DNA from: Aequorivita soesokkakensis
GTDB lineage: Bacteria > Bacteroidota > Bacteroidia > Flavobacteriales > Flavobacteriaceae
Length of the DNA: 64,000 bases
Assembly (NCBI RefSeq): GCF_001641085.1
Contig: NZ_LXIE01000008.1
Location: forward strand, 1 to 64,000
Reading direction: 5' to 3'
Made by a program: the position numbers and the translations under genes
In this document: piece by piece, positions 50,660 through 59,702 of the stretch
Layout: each line of letters begins with the position of its first letter
Numbering within the stretch: position 1 is the stretch's first letter
The notes under the pieces: model-generated
What the model was told of the DNA's origin: nothing
Databases searched by the model: none
The model's input: only the letters and a program-made list of their open reading frames with translations

Positions 50660-51184
50660 TTAAAAAAGCTCGCCCACTTCTTTTTTAACGTATGCCAAAG
50701 CCTTTTGTGAAGGAGAAACTTCTTCCATAAAATTCTGCAAAAGCCATTCCCTCATCTTGTCAACATTTCCATCTTTTTCGTGCATCGCCCCTTGCCGTAT
50801 AACGTGTATAGTAGCATTTTTCGCAGCGTTTACCAAATTCCAGCATTCTGGGGTAACATAGATCTGTTGCGTAAGGTTGTGTTCGTATTCCTGCTCAATA
50901 TTTTTTATCAGTAAATTTTCATAATCGTCTTTTGAATCTGAAAACGGTTTTACTCGAATTAATAATTTGTTTGGATCAATCCGTTCCAAAAACAATGTTA
51001 TGCGTTCATAAGCCTGCAAACGAAGCGGTAATACCTGCTTTTGCGCTTCTTTTTGAATCAAATATCTGCGGCGGCCTTCTTCATTTGCGGTGTGCCCCTT
51101 AAAGAAAAAATAGGCAATTACGCCCACAACAATAGCGGGCAAAAGGTAGGCTAAATAACTAATAACTTGGGTTGCTTCTTCCAT
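50660..51184 (-). CDS. DUF7935-like membrane-anchored protein
   Basis: A 174-residue protein with one N-terminal helix (about residues 8-28), followed by a soluble helical domain: RRRYLIQKEAQKQVLPLRLQ, YERITLFLERIDP, TPECWNLVNAAKNATIHVIR. This pattern fits a conserved Bacteroidota family that I recall as DUF7935. The function is unknown. Its end is 3 bp from the convergent response regulator. Upstream is a low-complexity repeat. Confidence 0.72.
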   Translation of the reverse strand: MEEATQVISYLAYLLPAIVVGVIAYFFFKGHTANEEGRRRYLIQKEAQKQVLPLRLQAYERITLFLERIDPNKLLIRVKPFSDSKDDYENLLIKNIEQEYEHNLTQQIYVTPECWNLVNAAKNATIHVIRQGAMHEKDGNVDKMREWLLQNFMEEVSPSQKALAYVKKEVGELF

Positions 51185-51189
51185 TTTTT

Positions 51190-51255
51190 TTAAGTGTTCA
51201 GTGTTCAGTGTTGAGTAATAAATAAAAAGTAATCAGTAATCATTGTCATTAATCA
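51190..51255. repeat. Low-complexity intergenic repeats
   Basis: GTGTTCAGTGTTCAGTGTT and then AGTAATCAGTAATCATT and ATTAATCAGTATTCA form short direct repeats upstream of the DUF7935-like gene. They are of the same style as other intergenic repeats in the window. Confidence 0.6.
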
Positions 51256-51312
51256 GTATTCAATTTGCTGTAATGCATCCCGCACTCAGCAACTGTCTTC
51301 CAGCCTTCAAAA

Positions 51313-52929
51313 TCAATATCGAACCTTGTTTTCTTTTTTCATTGCCTTTACTTCCTTTTTGGCTTCTTTTTCGTGATAATTTCCTCCAAGATGTGGGCAA
51401 TTGGAAAGTGCTTTCACACTTTTAAAAGGAACAGCACATTTGTGGTACATAAACGATTCTGCTAATGTTTTAATGAGGTTTTTATCACCAACGGTTAAAT
51501 CTACATCGTCCATCGTAAATTGGCAGGGATGTTCATAACCGCAGGCGTGGGTCATTTCCAAAAGTTCTTTTCTGAAATTTTTAAAGTAGAAATGGGCCCG
51601 CACGGATTTATCCTCAATATTTATTCCCCGTTGCAACCATTTATTCTGCGTTGCAACCCCGCTCGGGCATTTGTTTGTATGGCATTGTTGTGCTTGAATA
51701 CAACCGATGCTCATCATTGCTTCACGAGCCACGTTAACCAAATCGGCACCCATGGAAAAAGCCATGGCCGCTCTTGCGGGAAAGCCTAATTTTCCACTGC
51801 CAATAAAAACTATTCTATCGCAGATATCGTGTTTTTTAAAGATTTTATACACTTCCGCAAAACCAAAAAGCCACGGCAATGAAACGTGATCGGCAAAACT
51901 TGGTGGCGAGGCCCCAGTTCCGCCTTCACCTCCGTCAATCGTTATGAAATCGGGTCCCTTACCAGTTTCTTTCATAATTTTTGCAAGCTGCTCCCATTCG
52001 CCCAAACGGCCCACTGCAGATTTTATTCCCACGGGCAAACCTGTAGCTTCAGCAATACTTTCCACAAATTCAACCAAGCCTTTAACGCCTTCAAAAGCCG
52101 AATGGTTTGGTGGGGAAAGCACATCTTTCCCTAAAGGCACGTGCCGTATTTCAGCAATTTCTTCGGTTATTTTTGCTCCCGGCAAAACACCGCCTTTTCC
52201 AGGTTTTGCACCTTGGGAAAGTTTTACTTCAATGGCACGCACTTGCGGATTGTCATTCACAAGCTTTACAATTTTTTCCATCGAAAATTCACCGTTTTCA
52301 TCACGCACGCCAAAATAACCAGTCCCGAAATGAAAAACTACATCAGCACCTGTCTTGTGATAAGGCGAAAGTCCGCCTTCACCGGTATTGTGGTAACAAT
52401 ACGCAAGGCCGCAACCTTTGTTTAAAGATTCCACCGCACGGGCAGATAATGATCCAAAACTCATTGCAGAAACGTTAATTACTGAAGTTGGCCTGTACGG
52501 TCTTCTTCTTTTGTGATATCCGCCCATCAATTTGGCACAAGGAACGAAATATGGGTTTTTATAGTTTGGATTGTCTTTTTCAACTTTATATGGAAGAAGT
52601 GAATTGTTTATGAAAATATAGTTTGGTTCATAAATGTCTCTGTCGGTTCCAAAACCTTCATAGTTGTTTTCGTTTTTCGCGGAAGCGTAAATCCAGCCGC
52701 GCTCAATTCTATTGAAAGGAAGTTCTTCGCGGTTGTTCGCCACAATATACTGCCGAAGCTCCGGCCCAATACTTTCCAGCATATACCGAATGTGCCCGAT
52801 AATGGGAAAGTTGTGGCTAACCGCATGGCGTTTGTTAAAAAATATGTCGCGAATGGCAACAATTAAAAGGAAAAAAAGAACCCAAGCCCACCAAGGAACT
52901 TCTGATAGAAAATCAAGAATTGAATCCAT
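51313..52929 (-). CDS. FMN-binding glutamate synthase domain protein
   Basis: A stand-alone protein related to the FMN/GltB synthase domain of glutamate synthase, with an N-terminal membrane helix (about residues 13-27). The core has MSFGSLSARAVESLNKGC, GEGGLSPYHK, VEVKLSQGAKPGKGG and FITIDGGEGGTGASP, then IGCIQAQQCHTNKCPSGVAT with the three Cys that would ligate the 3Fe-4S cluster. No GATase or GXGXG domain is present, so it is not a full GltB. It probably acts as an FMN and iron-sulfur oxidoreductase at the membrane; the real substrate is unclear. Confidence 0.9.
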   Translation of the reverse strand: MDSILDFLSEVPWWAWVLFFLLIVAIRDIFFNKRHAVSHNFPIIGHIRYMLESIGPELRQYIVANNREELPFNRIERGWIYASAKNENNYEGFGTDRDIYEPNYIFINNSLLPYKVEKDNPNYKNPYFVPCAKLMGGYHKRRRPYRPTSVINVSAMSFGSLSARAVESLNKGCGLAYCYHNTGEGGLSPYHKTGADVVFHFGTGYFGVRDENGEFSMEKIVKLVNDNPQVRAIEVKLSQGAKPGKGGVLPGAKITEEIAEIRHVPLGKDVLSPPNHSAFEGVKGLVEFVESIAEATGLPVGIKSAVGRLGEWEQLAKIMKETGKGPDFITIDGGEGGTGASPPSFADHVSLPWLFGFAEVYKIFKKHDICDRIVFIGSGKLGFPARAAMAFSMGADLVNVAREAMMSIGCIQAQQCHTNKCPSGVATQNKWLQRGINIEDKSVRAHFYFKNFRKELLEMTHACGYEHPCQFTMDDVDLTVGDKNLIKTLAESFMYHKCAVPFKSVKALSNCPHLGGNYHEKEAKKEVKAMKKENKVRY

Positions 52930-53070
52930 AGAATTTTTTTTATAAAGGTATTTAAAATTATATGGTTTTCGAAAATTGTTTAAAGAACCTTTGGAGAACT
53001 TTGGTTTTTAAATACATAAAGAAAAAGCCATACTTTTTAAAAGCAAACAGGCTGAAGCTTATTGACAGTT

Positions 53071-53535
53071 CTATAATTTTTGATATCCCTTTCTCTTAAT
53101 AAAATTAAAAAACCTTTTGGGACTTATCCAAATGTTACGAAGACCCCCTAATTCTCCATTTGAGTAATAGTAGGTTATATTTCTATCTTTAATATCTAAA
53201 ATTATGGTATCTCCTTTTTTCAAGCCACCGGGATGTTCATAAATCTCAGCTTTTCTATTTTTTATTAGACAATAATAGTTTGCTTGCTTATTTCGAGGAT
53301 CATAATCATCCATATTAGATTTGATAATGTTTACCCGAATAATACCTCTGGCGTGGTATCCTTCCATTTTATTCATAACCTGTTGAATTGAAATAACTGT
53401 TCCAACAAGATAAAGGTTTTCAATTCCCTGAAAATCATTAACATCAACAACATTTTGTCCGTCATCTTCAAAAAAATTACAGGAAAGTAGTATCAAAGAA
53501 AGAGAATATACAATTAAGATTATTTTATACTTCAT
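53071..53535 (-). CDS. Putative lipoprotein, hypothetical
   Basis: A 154-residue protein with a lipobox at LILLSC (Cys at about residue 19) followed by the acidic NFFEDDGQN. The rest is beta-prone and Lys/Tyr-rich, ending IKRKGYQKL. No family is recognised. It is AT-rich and alone, 141 bp from the FMN protein gene on one side and facing a 234-bp divergent gap to uvrD. Confidence 0.65.
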   Translation of the reverse strand: MKYKIILIVYSLSLILLSCNFFEDDGQNVVDVNDFQGIENLYLVGTVISIQQVMNKMEGYHARGIIRVNIIKSNMDDYDPRNKQANYYCLIKNRKAEIYEHPGGLKKGDTIILDIKDRNITYYYSNGELGGLRNIWISPKRFFNFIKRKGYQKL

Positions 53536-53769
53536 TTTGTTATGAATTGATAAAATATTTAGATAATCATAGTTATCCTTTGTTATTTCTTTTTAATGGT
53601 TTTATAAAGATATTTAAATTTTTCATGGTTGAAGATGTATGGTTAAAATTAAGGATTATTCTGAAAATTGATATATTACGGAAGAAATGCATTGTTTATA
53701 ATTTCCCATAAAACCTTTCCCATAAAAGTTTGATAATAGTTATTTTCACAGCTTGAAGAAAATGAAGTT
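53536..53769. other. Divergent intergenic region of 234 bp
   Basis: AT-rich gap between the lipoprotein gene and the uvrD-type helicase. It has a 9-bp direct repeat CCCATAAAA about 10 bp apart (near 53705-53730), but no exact promoter box, hairpin or RNA gene that I can identify. Confidence 0.4.
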
Positions 53770-56088
53770 TTGGAAAAATATTTAGAACAACTTAACGATG
53801 CCCAGCGTGCGCCAGTGCTGCAAAAAGACGGTGCGATGATCGTTATTGCCGGCGCGGGTTCGGGCAAGACGCGTGTGCTTACTTTTCGTATTGCGTATTT
53901 GATGTCGCAGGGAGTTGACCCATTTAATATTTTGGCGCTCACGTTTACAAATAAAGCGGCGCGCGAAATGAAAAACCGTATCTCAAAAATCGTTGGCGCC
54001 AGCGAAGCCAAAAATCTTTGGATGGGAACTTTCCACAGTATTTTTGCGAAAATACTTCGCTTCGAAGCTGACAAACTTGGCTATCCTTCCAACTTCACAA
54101 TTTATGATACACAGGATTCGCAAAGTGTGATTCGCGCCGTGATTAAGGAAATGAATCTCGATAAAGATATTTATAAATACAAGCAGGTTTATTCGCGCAT
54201 TTCTTCCTATAAAAACAGCTTGATTACCGTAAAGGCGTATTTCAATAATCCAGAATTAATTGAGGCAGATTCAATGGCGAAAATGCCGCGTTTGGGCGAC
54301 ATTTATAAATCGTATGTTGATAAGTGTTTCAAAGCCGGTGCAATGGATTTTGATGATCTTTTGCTGAAAACAAACGAATTGTTAACCCGTTTTCCAGAGG
54401 TTTTGGCGAAATACCAAAACCGTTTTCGCTACATTTTGGTGGACGAGTACCAAGATACAAACCACAGCCAATATTTGATTGTGCGTGCGCTTTCAGATAA
54501 ATTTCAGAATATATGCGTTGTGGGCGATGATGCGCAAAGTATTTACGCTTTCCGCGGAGCGAACATCAACAATATTTTGAATTTTCAAAAGGATTACGAA
54601 GAAGTAAAAGTGTTCCGTTTGGAACAAAATTACCGTTCCACCAAAAACATCGTGAATGCCGCAAATAATATCATTGAAAAGAACAAAACCCGACTTGAAA
54701 AAGTAGTTTGGACAGCCAATGATGAAGGCGATAAAATCCTCGTAAACCGAACAATGACCGATGGTGACGAAGGGCGTTTTGTAGCGAGTTCCATTTTTGA
54801 GAACAAAATGAACCATCAACTTAAAGATGGCGATTTCGCAATTTTATACCGAACCAATGCGCAAAGTCGCGCCATGGAAGATGCGCTTCGGAAGAAAGAT
54901 ATTCCGTATAGAATTTACGGCGGTCTCAGCTTTTATCAGCGAAAGGAAATAAAAGATGTGTTGGCGTATTTACGTTTGGTGTTGAACCCAAAAGACGAAG
55001 AAGCGCTGAAACGCGTCATTAATTACCCAGCACGGGGAATTGGCGAAACTACAATTGAACGCTTGATTGTTGCGGCAAATCATTACAATCGTTCAATTTT
55101 CGAAGTGATGAAAAACATCGAAAAAATTGATTTGAAAATAAATTCGGGAACCAAAAATAAGCTGCAGGATTTTGTGACGATGATAGAAAGTTTTCAGGTT
55201 TTGAATAACAATTACGATGCTTTCACTATAACAGAACACGTTTCAAAGAAAACGGGATTGCTTCAGGAATTAAAAAAAGACGGTACTCCGGAAGGAATTG
55301 CCCGAATCGAAAATATTGAGGAATTACTGAATGGGATGCGCGATTTTGTGGAAGAGCAAAAGGAAATTGCGGATGCAACCGGCTCGCTTGCTGAATTTAT
55401 GGAAGATGTGGCGCTCGCAACCGATTTGGACAACGACAAAGGCGATGATGACCGTGTTGCGCTAATGACCGTTCATTTGGCAAAAGGATTGGAATTTCCG
55501 TACGTGTATATTGTTGGGATGGAAGAAGACCTTTTTCCCAGTGGAATGAGTATGAATACCCGCAGCGAATTGGAAGAAGAAAGAAGGCTTTTTTACGTTG
55601 CTTTGACGCGTGCCGAAAAGCAGGCTTATTTAACTTACACACAATCGCGATACCGTTGGGGAAAATTGATTGATGCCGAACCAAGCCGTTTTATTGGGGA
55701 AATTGACGAAAGCTTTTTGGAGTATTTAACGCCGATTACTGAAAATCGGTATAAACCTTTGCTGGATGCAGATATTTTTGACGATGTAGACCATAGCAAA
55801 CTCCGTCTTAAAAAACCTGTTGCGGGCAAAGCACCAATGGGCCCAACAGAAGAACAACTGAGAAAATTGCGGAGATTGAAACCCGTAACCAGTGATTCTG
55901 ATAAAAACTTCAATGCCAAAGATGCCAACTTAAATGTGGGAACAATGGTAGAGCACGTTCGATTTGGAAAGGGAAAAATTCTTAAAATTGAAGGTGTGGG
56001 CGCAGACACCAAAGCGGAAATAGATTTTGAAAATGGAGGTTTGAAAAAACTACTGCTCCGTTTTGCAAAACTGAAAGTTGTCAATTAG
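53770..56088 (+). CDS. uvrD: UvrD/PcrA-type DNA helicase
   Basis: A superfamily 1A 3'-5' helicase acting in nucleotide excision and mismatch repair. The motifs appear in order: AGAGSGKTRVL (I), LTFTNKAAREMKNR (Ia), VDEYQDTN (II), VVGDDAQSIYAFRGA (III), LEQNYRSTKNI (IV), VALMTVHLAKGLEFPYVYIV (V) and LFYVALTRAEK (VI). At 772 residues it is of normal length. The C-terminus has the usual VEHVRFGKGKILKIEG. The start is TTG at 53770 (MEKYLEQLNDAQ); the ATG upstream is out of frame. Confidence 0.94.
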   Translation: MEKYLEQLNDAQRAPVLQKDGAMIVIAGAGSGKTRVLTFRIAYLMSQGVDPFNILALTFTNKAAREMKNRISKIVGASEAKNLWMGTFHSIFAKILRFEADKLGYPSNFTIYDTQDSQSVIRAVIKEMNLDKDIYKYKQVYSRISSYKNSLITVKAYFNNPELIEADSMAKMPRLGDIYKSYVDKCFKAGAMDFDDLLLKTNELLTRFPEVLAKYQNRFRYILVDEYQDTNHSQYLIVRALSDKFQNICVVGDDAQSIYAFRGANINNILNFQKDYEEVKVFRLEQNYRSTKNIVNAANNIIEKNKTRLEKVVWTANDEGDKILVNRTMTDGDEGRFVASSIFENKMNHQLKDGDFAILYRTNAQSRAMEDALRKKDIPYRIYGGLSFYQRKEIKDVLAYLRLVLNPKDEEALKRVINYPARGIGETTIERLIVAANHYNRSIFEVMKNIEKIDLKINSGTKNKLQDFVTMIESFQVLNNNYDAFTITEHVSKKTGLLQELKKDGTPEGIARIENIEELLNGMRDFVEEQKEIADATGSLAEFMEDVALATDLDNDKGDDDRVALMTVHLAKGLEFPYVYIVGMEEDLFPSGMSMNTRSELEEERRLFYVALTRAEKQAYLTYTQSRYRWGKLIDAEPSRFIGEIDESFLEYLTPITENRYKPLLDADIFDDVDHSKLRLKKPVAGKAPMGPTEEQLRKLRRLKPVTSDSDKNFNAKDANLNVGTMVEHVRFGKGKILKIEGVGADTKAEIDFENGGLKKLLLRFAKLKVVN

Positions 56089-56097
56089 CGAATTTTT

Positions 56098-56162
56098 CAA
56101 TTAGCGGATTAGCTGATCAGTTGCAAATTGACAAATTAACTAATTCGCCAATCCGCTAATTG
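56098..56162. terminator. Inverted repeat between convergent uvrD and hydrolase genes
   Basis: CAATTAGCGGATTAGC (56098-56113) and GCCAATCCGCTAATTG (56147-56162) are nearly exact reverse complements across a 33-bp centre. Overlapping short repeats of TAGCGGATT are also present. A bidirectional terminator is likely. Confidence 0.5.
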
Positions 56163-57028
56163 TCAACTTCCAAATAAGTATCTACATAAGCACTTATCTG
56201 TGCTTTCATATCTTCAATATCTACATTTGCCCAATCGCCGTGACCGCCTTCATAAATATTCAAAGTATGGTCTATTTGTGAATTGTCAAGAGCAGAATTT
56301 AATGTTGTTGCATTAGAAAGCGGCACCAATGGATCAGCATTTCCGTAGAAAAGTAGGGTAGGGCTACTATTGTTGGAAACACGAAGTGCTGGGCTCAATA
56401 CTGCTGCATAATTTGTTCCGGGAGGATAGGCATTTTCATCGACCAATGCAGCTATTAAAAATGGAAAATCAGGGTTTTCACTGTAAAAGGGGTCCGTAAA
56501 ATCTGACGGTCCCACAATGTCACCAACCAATTTTACTTGATCGTCTGTGTCATAAGCATAATCATACATCAAAGAAATATGTGCTCCCGCACTAGCACCA
56601 ATTAGAGCAAACTCTGGTAAAATGTGCAATTCGTCTTTTTCTGAAGTCAGCTTGTTGATTACAGCGTCCAAATCTAAAAACTGGTTTGGAAATGCAGGCG
56701 TATTTATATCTGCGAGCACGTAGTTTATATTCACTATCGCGTGGTCCGGATGCCTAAGTTTGATGTATGGAATCAGAAAATCCATATCTGCTTTATCGCC
56801 ACCGGTCCAACCTCCGCCGTGAACCAGCACGATTACTTTCGTTTTTTCTGTAGAGCGGTTTTCGGGTAAATAAAGATCATATTTTTCTTGGGCGTTATTT
56901 CCGTAGGAAACGTTTAAAAAAGTTTCGGCAGTTAATGGTTGTTCTGGGCTGCTGTCATTATCTTTTGAACAGGAAACGTAACCAAATTGAATTCCGAGGA
57001 ATAGAATTATAACGAGGAGTTTTTTCAT
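56156..57028 (-). CDS. Alpha/beta hydrolase (esterase-lipase family) lipoprotein
   Basis: A serine hydrolase of the BD-FAE/esterase-like type with a lipoprotein signal (LGIQFGYVSC, Cys at about residue 20). The oxyanion segment VHGGGWTGGDK is followed by the nucleophile elbow GASAGAH and a catalytic His in IYEGGHGDWAN. The acid is probably the Asp in YGNADPLVPLS. At 290 residues it is of usual length. It is likely to lie in the cell envelope and act on an ester. It is convergent with uvrD. Confidence 0.88.
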   Translation of the reverse strand: MKKLLVIILFLGIQFGYVSCSKDNDSSPEQPLTAETFLNVSYGNNAQEKYDLYLPENRSTEKTKVIVLVHGGGWTGGDKADMDFLIPYIKLRHPDHAIVNINYVLADINTPAFPNQFLDLDAVINKLTSEKDELHILPEFALIGASAGAHISLMYDYAYDTDDQVKLVGDIVGPSDFTDPFYSENPDFPFLIAALVDENAYPPGTNYAAVLSPALRVSNNSSPTLLFYGNADPLVPLSNATTLNSALDNSQIDHTLNIYEGGHGDWANVDIEDMKAQISAYVDTYLEVDN

Positions 57029-57140
57029 AGAAATTGTTTGTTAAAACTAATAACGGTAAAAAACGCTGTTTATGTTATGTAGTGCCAACGAAGTTGTTAA
57101 TTCTCTTAAAATGACATATATTTAAAATTAAAATACCGCT

Positions 57141-57758
57141 ATGGCTGAATTCATAAAGATTTACGAAGAAAACCCAAACCCAAAGGAAATTAAAAGGGTT
57201 GTGAAGATTCTTCGCGACGGTGGCGTCATTATTTATCCAAGCGATACGGTTTACGCTTTAGGTTGCGATATAAAAAACAATCGCGCAATGGAACGTGTAG
57301 CGCAGCTACGTGGCGTGAAACTTGAAAAGGCCAATTTTTCTTTTGTCTGTGAGGATTTAAGCAATCTCAGCGATTATGTGAAGCAAATTGACACACCAAC
57401 TTTTAAATTATTGAAAAGAAACCTGCCTGGCCCTTATACATTTATTCTTCCCGGGAATAACAACCTGCCCACTGTTTTCAAAAAGAAAAAGGAAGTGGGA
57501 ATTCGTGTCCCAGACAATTCGATAACACGTGCTATTGTTCAGGAATTGGGAAATCCAATTATTTCAACTTCCATAAAAGATGAAGATGAGGTGATAGAAT
57601 ATACCACAGATCCGGAGCTTATTTTGGAGAAATGGGACAGTTTGGTAGATCTTGTTATTGATGGCGGTTATGGCGGAAACATTCCTTCCACGGTAATTGA
57701 TTTGACGGGAGCGGAGCCAGTAGTGATTCGTGAAGGTAAGGGTAGCTTAGAGCTTTAG
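57141..57758 (+). CDS. YrdC/YciO-family threonylcarbamoyl-AMP synthase-like protein
   Basis: A second YrdC-family protein. The motif GGVIIYPSDTVYALGCDIK (about residues 27-45) and the KLEKANFSFVCEDL segment are clear, as is NPIISTSIKD in place of the usual TSAN. At 205 residues it matches YciO better than TsaC, so its role in t6A is doubtful. It is monocistronic, between a hydrolase and an NTF2-like gene. TsaC at 8858-9418 is the better functional candidate. Confidence 0.87.
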   Translation: MAEFIKIYEENPNPKEIKRVVKILRDGGVIIYPSDTVYALGCDIKNNRAMERVAQLRGVKLEKANFSFVCEDLSNLSDYVKQIDTPTFKLLKRNLPGPYTFILPGNNNLPTVFKKKKEVGIRVPDNSITRAIVQELGNPIISTSIKDEDEVIEYTTDPELILEKWDSLVDLVIDGGYGGNIPSTVIDLTGAEPVVIREGKGSLEL

Positions 57759-57770
57759 GGTTTATTTAGT

Positions 57771-58175
57771 TTACTTCTTTTGAAATTCTGAAAGTAGAAA
57801 TCGGGTTTGTTGGTTAAGTTTTTTCTTGAAAAACGCCGTCCATCCTACCAAAAAACCTTTAAATCCCATTGCTTGTTTAGACCATCGGTACAGGCTGAAT
57901 TTATCAACGTGGTTTATGATTTTGCCATCCTTGAATTTAAAAGTAGCATTTATTATATTATGGACTTTTCTGCCTGTTTTTGTGAAGGTGTAATAGGCTT
58001 CCCAACGCGCTTTTCCCGCTTCGGGCGTGTATTCAATATTTGAGGTTATAACTTTAAAATCTTTTCCTTTTTGTGAATGGCAAAGCATTCGCCACATATT
58101 TTTGGCTTCTTCGCCGCGTAAAATTCCAAAAGCGGGATCTTCAAAAGTAATATCGTCATGGTACCATTCCACCAT
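57771..58175 (-). CDS. NTF2/SnoaL-like protein, start uncertain
   Basis: A small cone-shaped alpha/beta protein of the NTF2-like group. From the first normal ATG (58175) the reading is MVEWYHDDITFEDPAFGILR, then YTPEAGKARWEAYYTFT and NHVDKFSLYRWSKQAMG. The conserved first helix (IIEKFYDAFTHLDAER) is encoded directly upstream of this ATG, back to a stop at 58269-58271, with no ATG, GTG or TTG. The true start may be ATT at 58253 or 58244, or the start was lost. The function is unknown. Confidence 0.78.
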   Translation of the reverse strand: MVEWYHDDITFEDPAFGILRGEEAKNMWRMLCHSQKGKDFKVITSNIEYTPEAGKARWEAYYTFTKTGRKVHNIINATFKFKDGKIINHVDKFSLYRWSKQAMGFKGFLVGWTAFFKKKLNQQTRFLLSEFQKK

Positions 58176-58264
58176 CCGCTCAGCATCTAAATGTGTAAAT
58201 GCGTCGTAAAACTTTTCAATTATATTTAATTCGTCTTTGCTAATGATTTCAATATTTAAAAGAC

Positions 58265-58600
58265 TTATTTAAGCAAATGCTGAAGACCTCGATAAATGTT
58301 TTCTTCAAGAATATCTATTGAACCATCGGTGAGAAACATTTTTTTAATATTCATAAAAAGACGGTCTATTTCGTGCTTGGAATAATTGAAACGCTCTACG
58401 GTAGATTGAATTTTTTGAATGCGTTGGTAATCGTTATCCTTATCAAATTCTTTGTGGACTTTTCGGTATTTTTCTTCGCCTACTTTAGATTTTATAAATT
58501 CCTTTTCTTCTTTGGTTTCAATAAAATTGGCATTTGCGCAGTATAGTAAAATATATGCTTTCAGTTCTTCGCGGCTCCAATTGGTTTTGAATTCTTCCAT
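58265..58600 (-). CDS. Hypothetical helical protein
   Basis: A 111-residue, fully helical and charged protein (ELKAYILLYCANANFIETKEEKEF is the start of its first half; the break is noted for length). The pattern of LKAYILLYCANANF with FIKSKVG and RLFMNIKKMF is reminiscent of TerB-like folds, but I would not assign it. It ends just upstream of the NTF2-like reading frame and may be co-transcribed with it. It is 136 bp from the OmpA gene, with a terminator between them. Confidence 0.62.
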   Translation of the reverse strand: MEEFKTNWSREELKAYILLYCANANFIETKEEKEFIKSKVGEEKYRKVHKEFDKDNDYQRIQKIQSTVERFNYSKHEIDRLFMNIKKMFLTDGSIDILEENIYRGLQHLLK

Positions 58601-58681
58601 ATTTTTAAGGTATTATAGCTGGTTTTGTTTTCTAATCTAAGATACGAAAACCTATCCAAAGATTCTTTTGATACTGCCAAT

Positions 58682-58715
58682 AAAAAACCCGGCCTTTTTT
58701 GGACCGGGTTCTTTT
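58682..58715 (-). terminator. Intrinsic terminator after the OmpA-family gene
   Basis: AACCCGG (58686-58692) and CCGGGTT (58104 offset: 58704-58710) form a stem extended by CC/GG with one bulged A and a T6 loop. On the minus strand it is followed by TTTTTTATT; on the plus strand also by T-rich text. It ends the minus-strand OmpA gene. Confidence 0.8.
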
Positions 58716-58735
58716 TATTTTTAAAGCTTTAGAGA

Positions 58736-59596
58736 TTATTTTCCTCCAGCTTCAAGGTTTTTCATTTCCTTTTCAATCATATCATAAAACTGATCGATTT
58801 TTGGAAGTACCAATATACGTGTACGTCTGTTGGTAGCTCTGTTTTCAGCAGTAGTATTAGGCACCAACGGTACGTAATCTGCACGACCGGCAGCAACCAA
58901 ACGCGATGGTGCTACACCAAGTTTTTGCAATTCACGCACAATAGCAGTGGCTCTTTTCACACTCAAATCCCAGTTGTCAAGCAACAAACCATTACTGTAA
59001 GGCACGTTATCTGTATGCCCTTCAACCATCGCTTCAAAATCAGGTTTTCCGTTGATTACTTTGGCAACTTTACCTAAAATTTCGCTAGCTCTGTTCGAAA
59101 TCTGGTAGCTACCGCTTTTGAAAATTACTTTATCAGAAAGTGAAATGTAAACTACTCCTTTTTCAACATTTACTTCAATGTCTGGATCATTTACACCAAC
59201 TTCTCTTTTAAGACTGGTAACAAGTGCAAGGGTAACACTGTCCTTTTTGTTAAGTGCATCCTGCAAACGAGTAATCTTAAGATCTTTTTCTTTTAAACTT
59301 TCCAAAGATTTTTCAAGGTTTGTAGCCCCTTTAGATGTCAACATTGTAAGTTCTTTTGAACTTTGAATAAGGTCTGCGTTTGTTTTTTTCATATCAGCCA
59401 AACGCTCTTCCAGTTCTTTAGCTCTTGCTGATGCAGCTGCTCTTTCTGCAAGACAGTCGTTAAGTTTAACGGTTGCTGTGTTCAATAAATCCTGTGTGTT
59501 TTTCTGTTTTGCTTCAAGTTCAGCATACTTCTTCTTCGAAACGCAAGAGGTAAATACCAAACCAGAACACATTGCTAGAATCAATAGTTTTTTCAT
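58736..59596 (-). CDS. OmpA-family lipoprotein
   Basis: A lipoprotein (VFTSC, Cys18) with a coiled-coil region (about residues 20-130, LEAKQKNTQDLLNTATVKL and similar) and a C-terminal OmpA/MotB peptidoglycan-binding domain (FEAMVEGHTDNVPYSNG, then LVAAGRADYVPLVPN and NRATNRRTRILV). The domain has the expected Asp and Arg for diaminopimelate binding. At 286 residues it probably links the outer membrane to peptidoglycan. It has a strong-looking promoter and a terminator, and is monocistronic. Confidence 0.92.
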   Translation of the reverse strand: MKKLLILAMCSGLVFTSCVSKKKYAELEAKQKNTQDLLNTATVKLNDCLAERAAASARAKELEERLADMKKTNADLIQSSKELTMLTSKGATNLEKSLESLKEKDLKITRLQDALNKKDSVTLALVTSLKREVGVNDPDIEVNVEKGVVYISLSDKVIFKSGSYQISNRASEILGKVAKVINGKPDFEAMVEGHTDNVPYSNGLLLDNWDLSVKRATAIVRELQKLGVAPSRLVAAGRADYVPLVPNTTAENRATNRRTRILVLPKIDQFYDMIEKEMKNLEAGGK

Positions 59597-59642
59597 AATT
59601 TGTAAGTGTTATATTAGATTGTCTGTTTCAATAATTCTGAAC

Positions 59643-59670
59643 CAAAATTATTAAAATACCATTCAGTCAA
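59643..59670 (-). promoter_or_regulatory. Promoter of the OmpA-family gene
   Basis: On the minus strand TTG (59668-59670) and TAATTTTG (59643-59650) are spaced by 17 bases, close to the Bacteroidota consensus. The -7 box lies about 47 bp upstream of the ATG. Confidence 0.5.
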
Positions 59671-59702
59671 GAAACGATTAACAATACTTTAAGTAAATTA
59701 AA

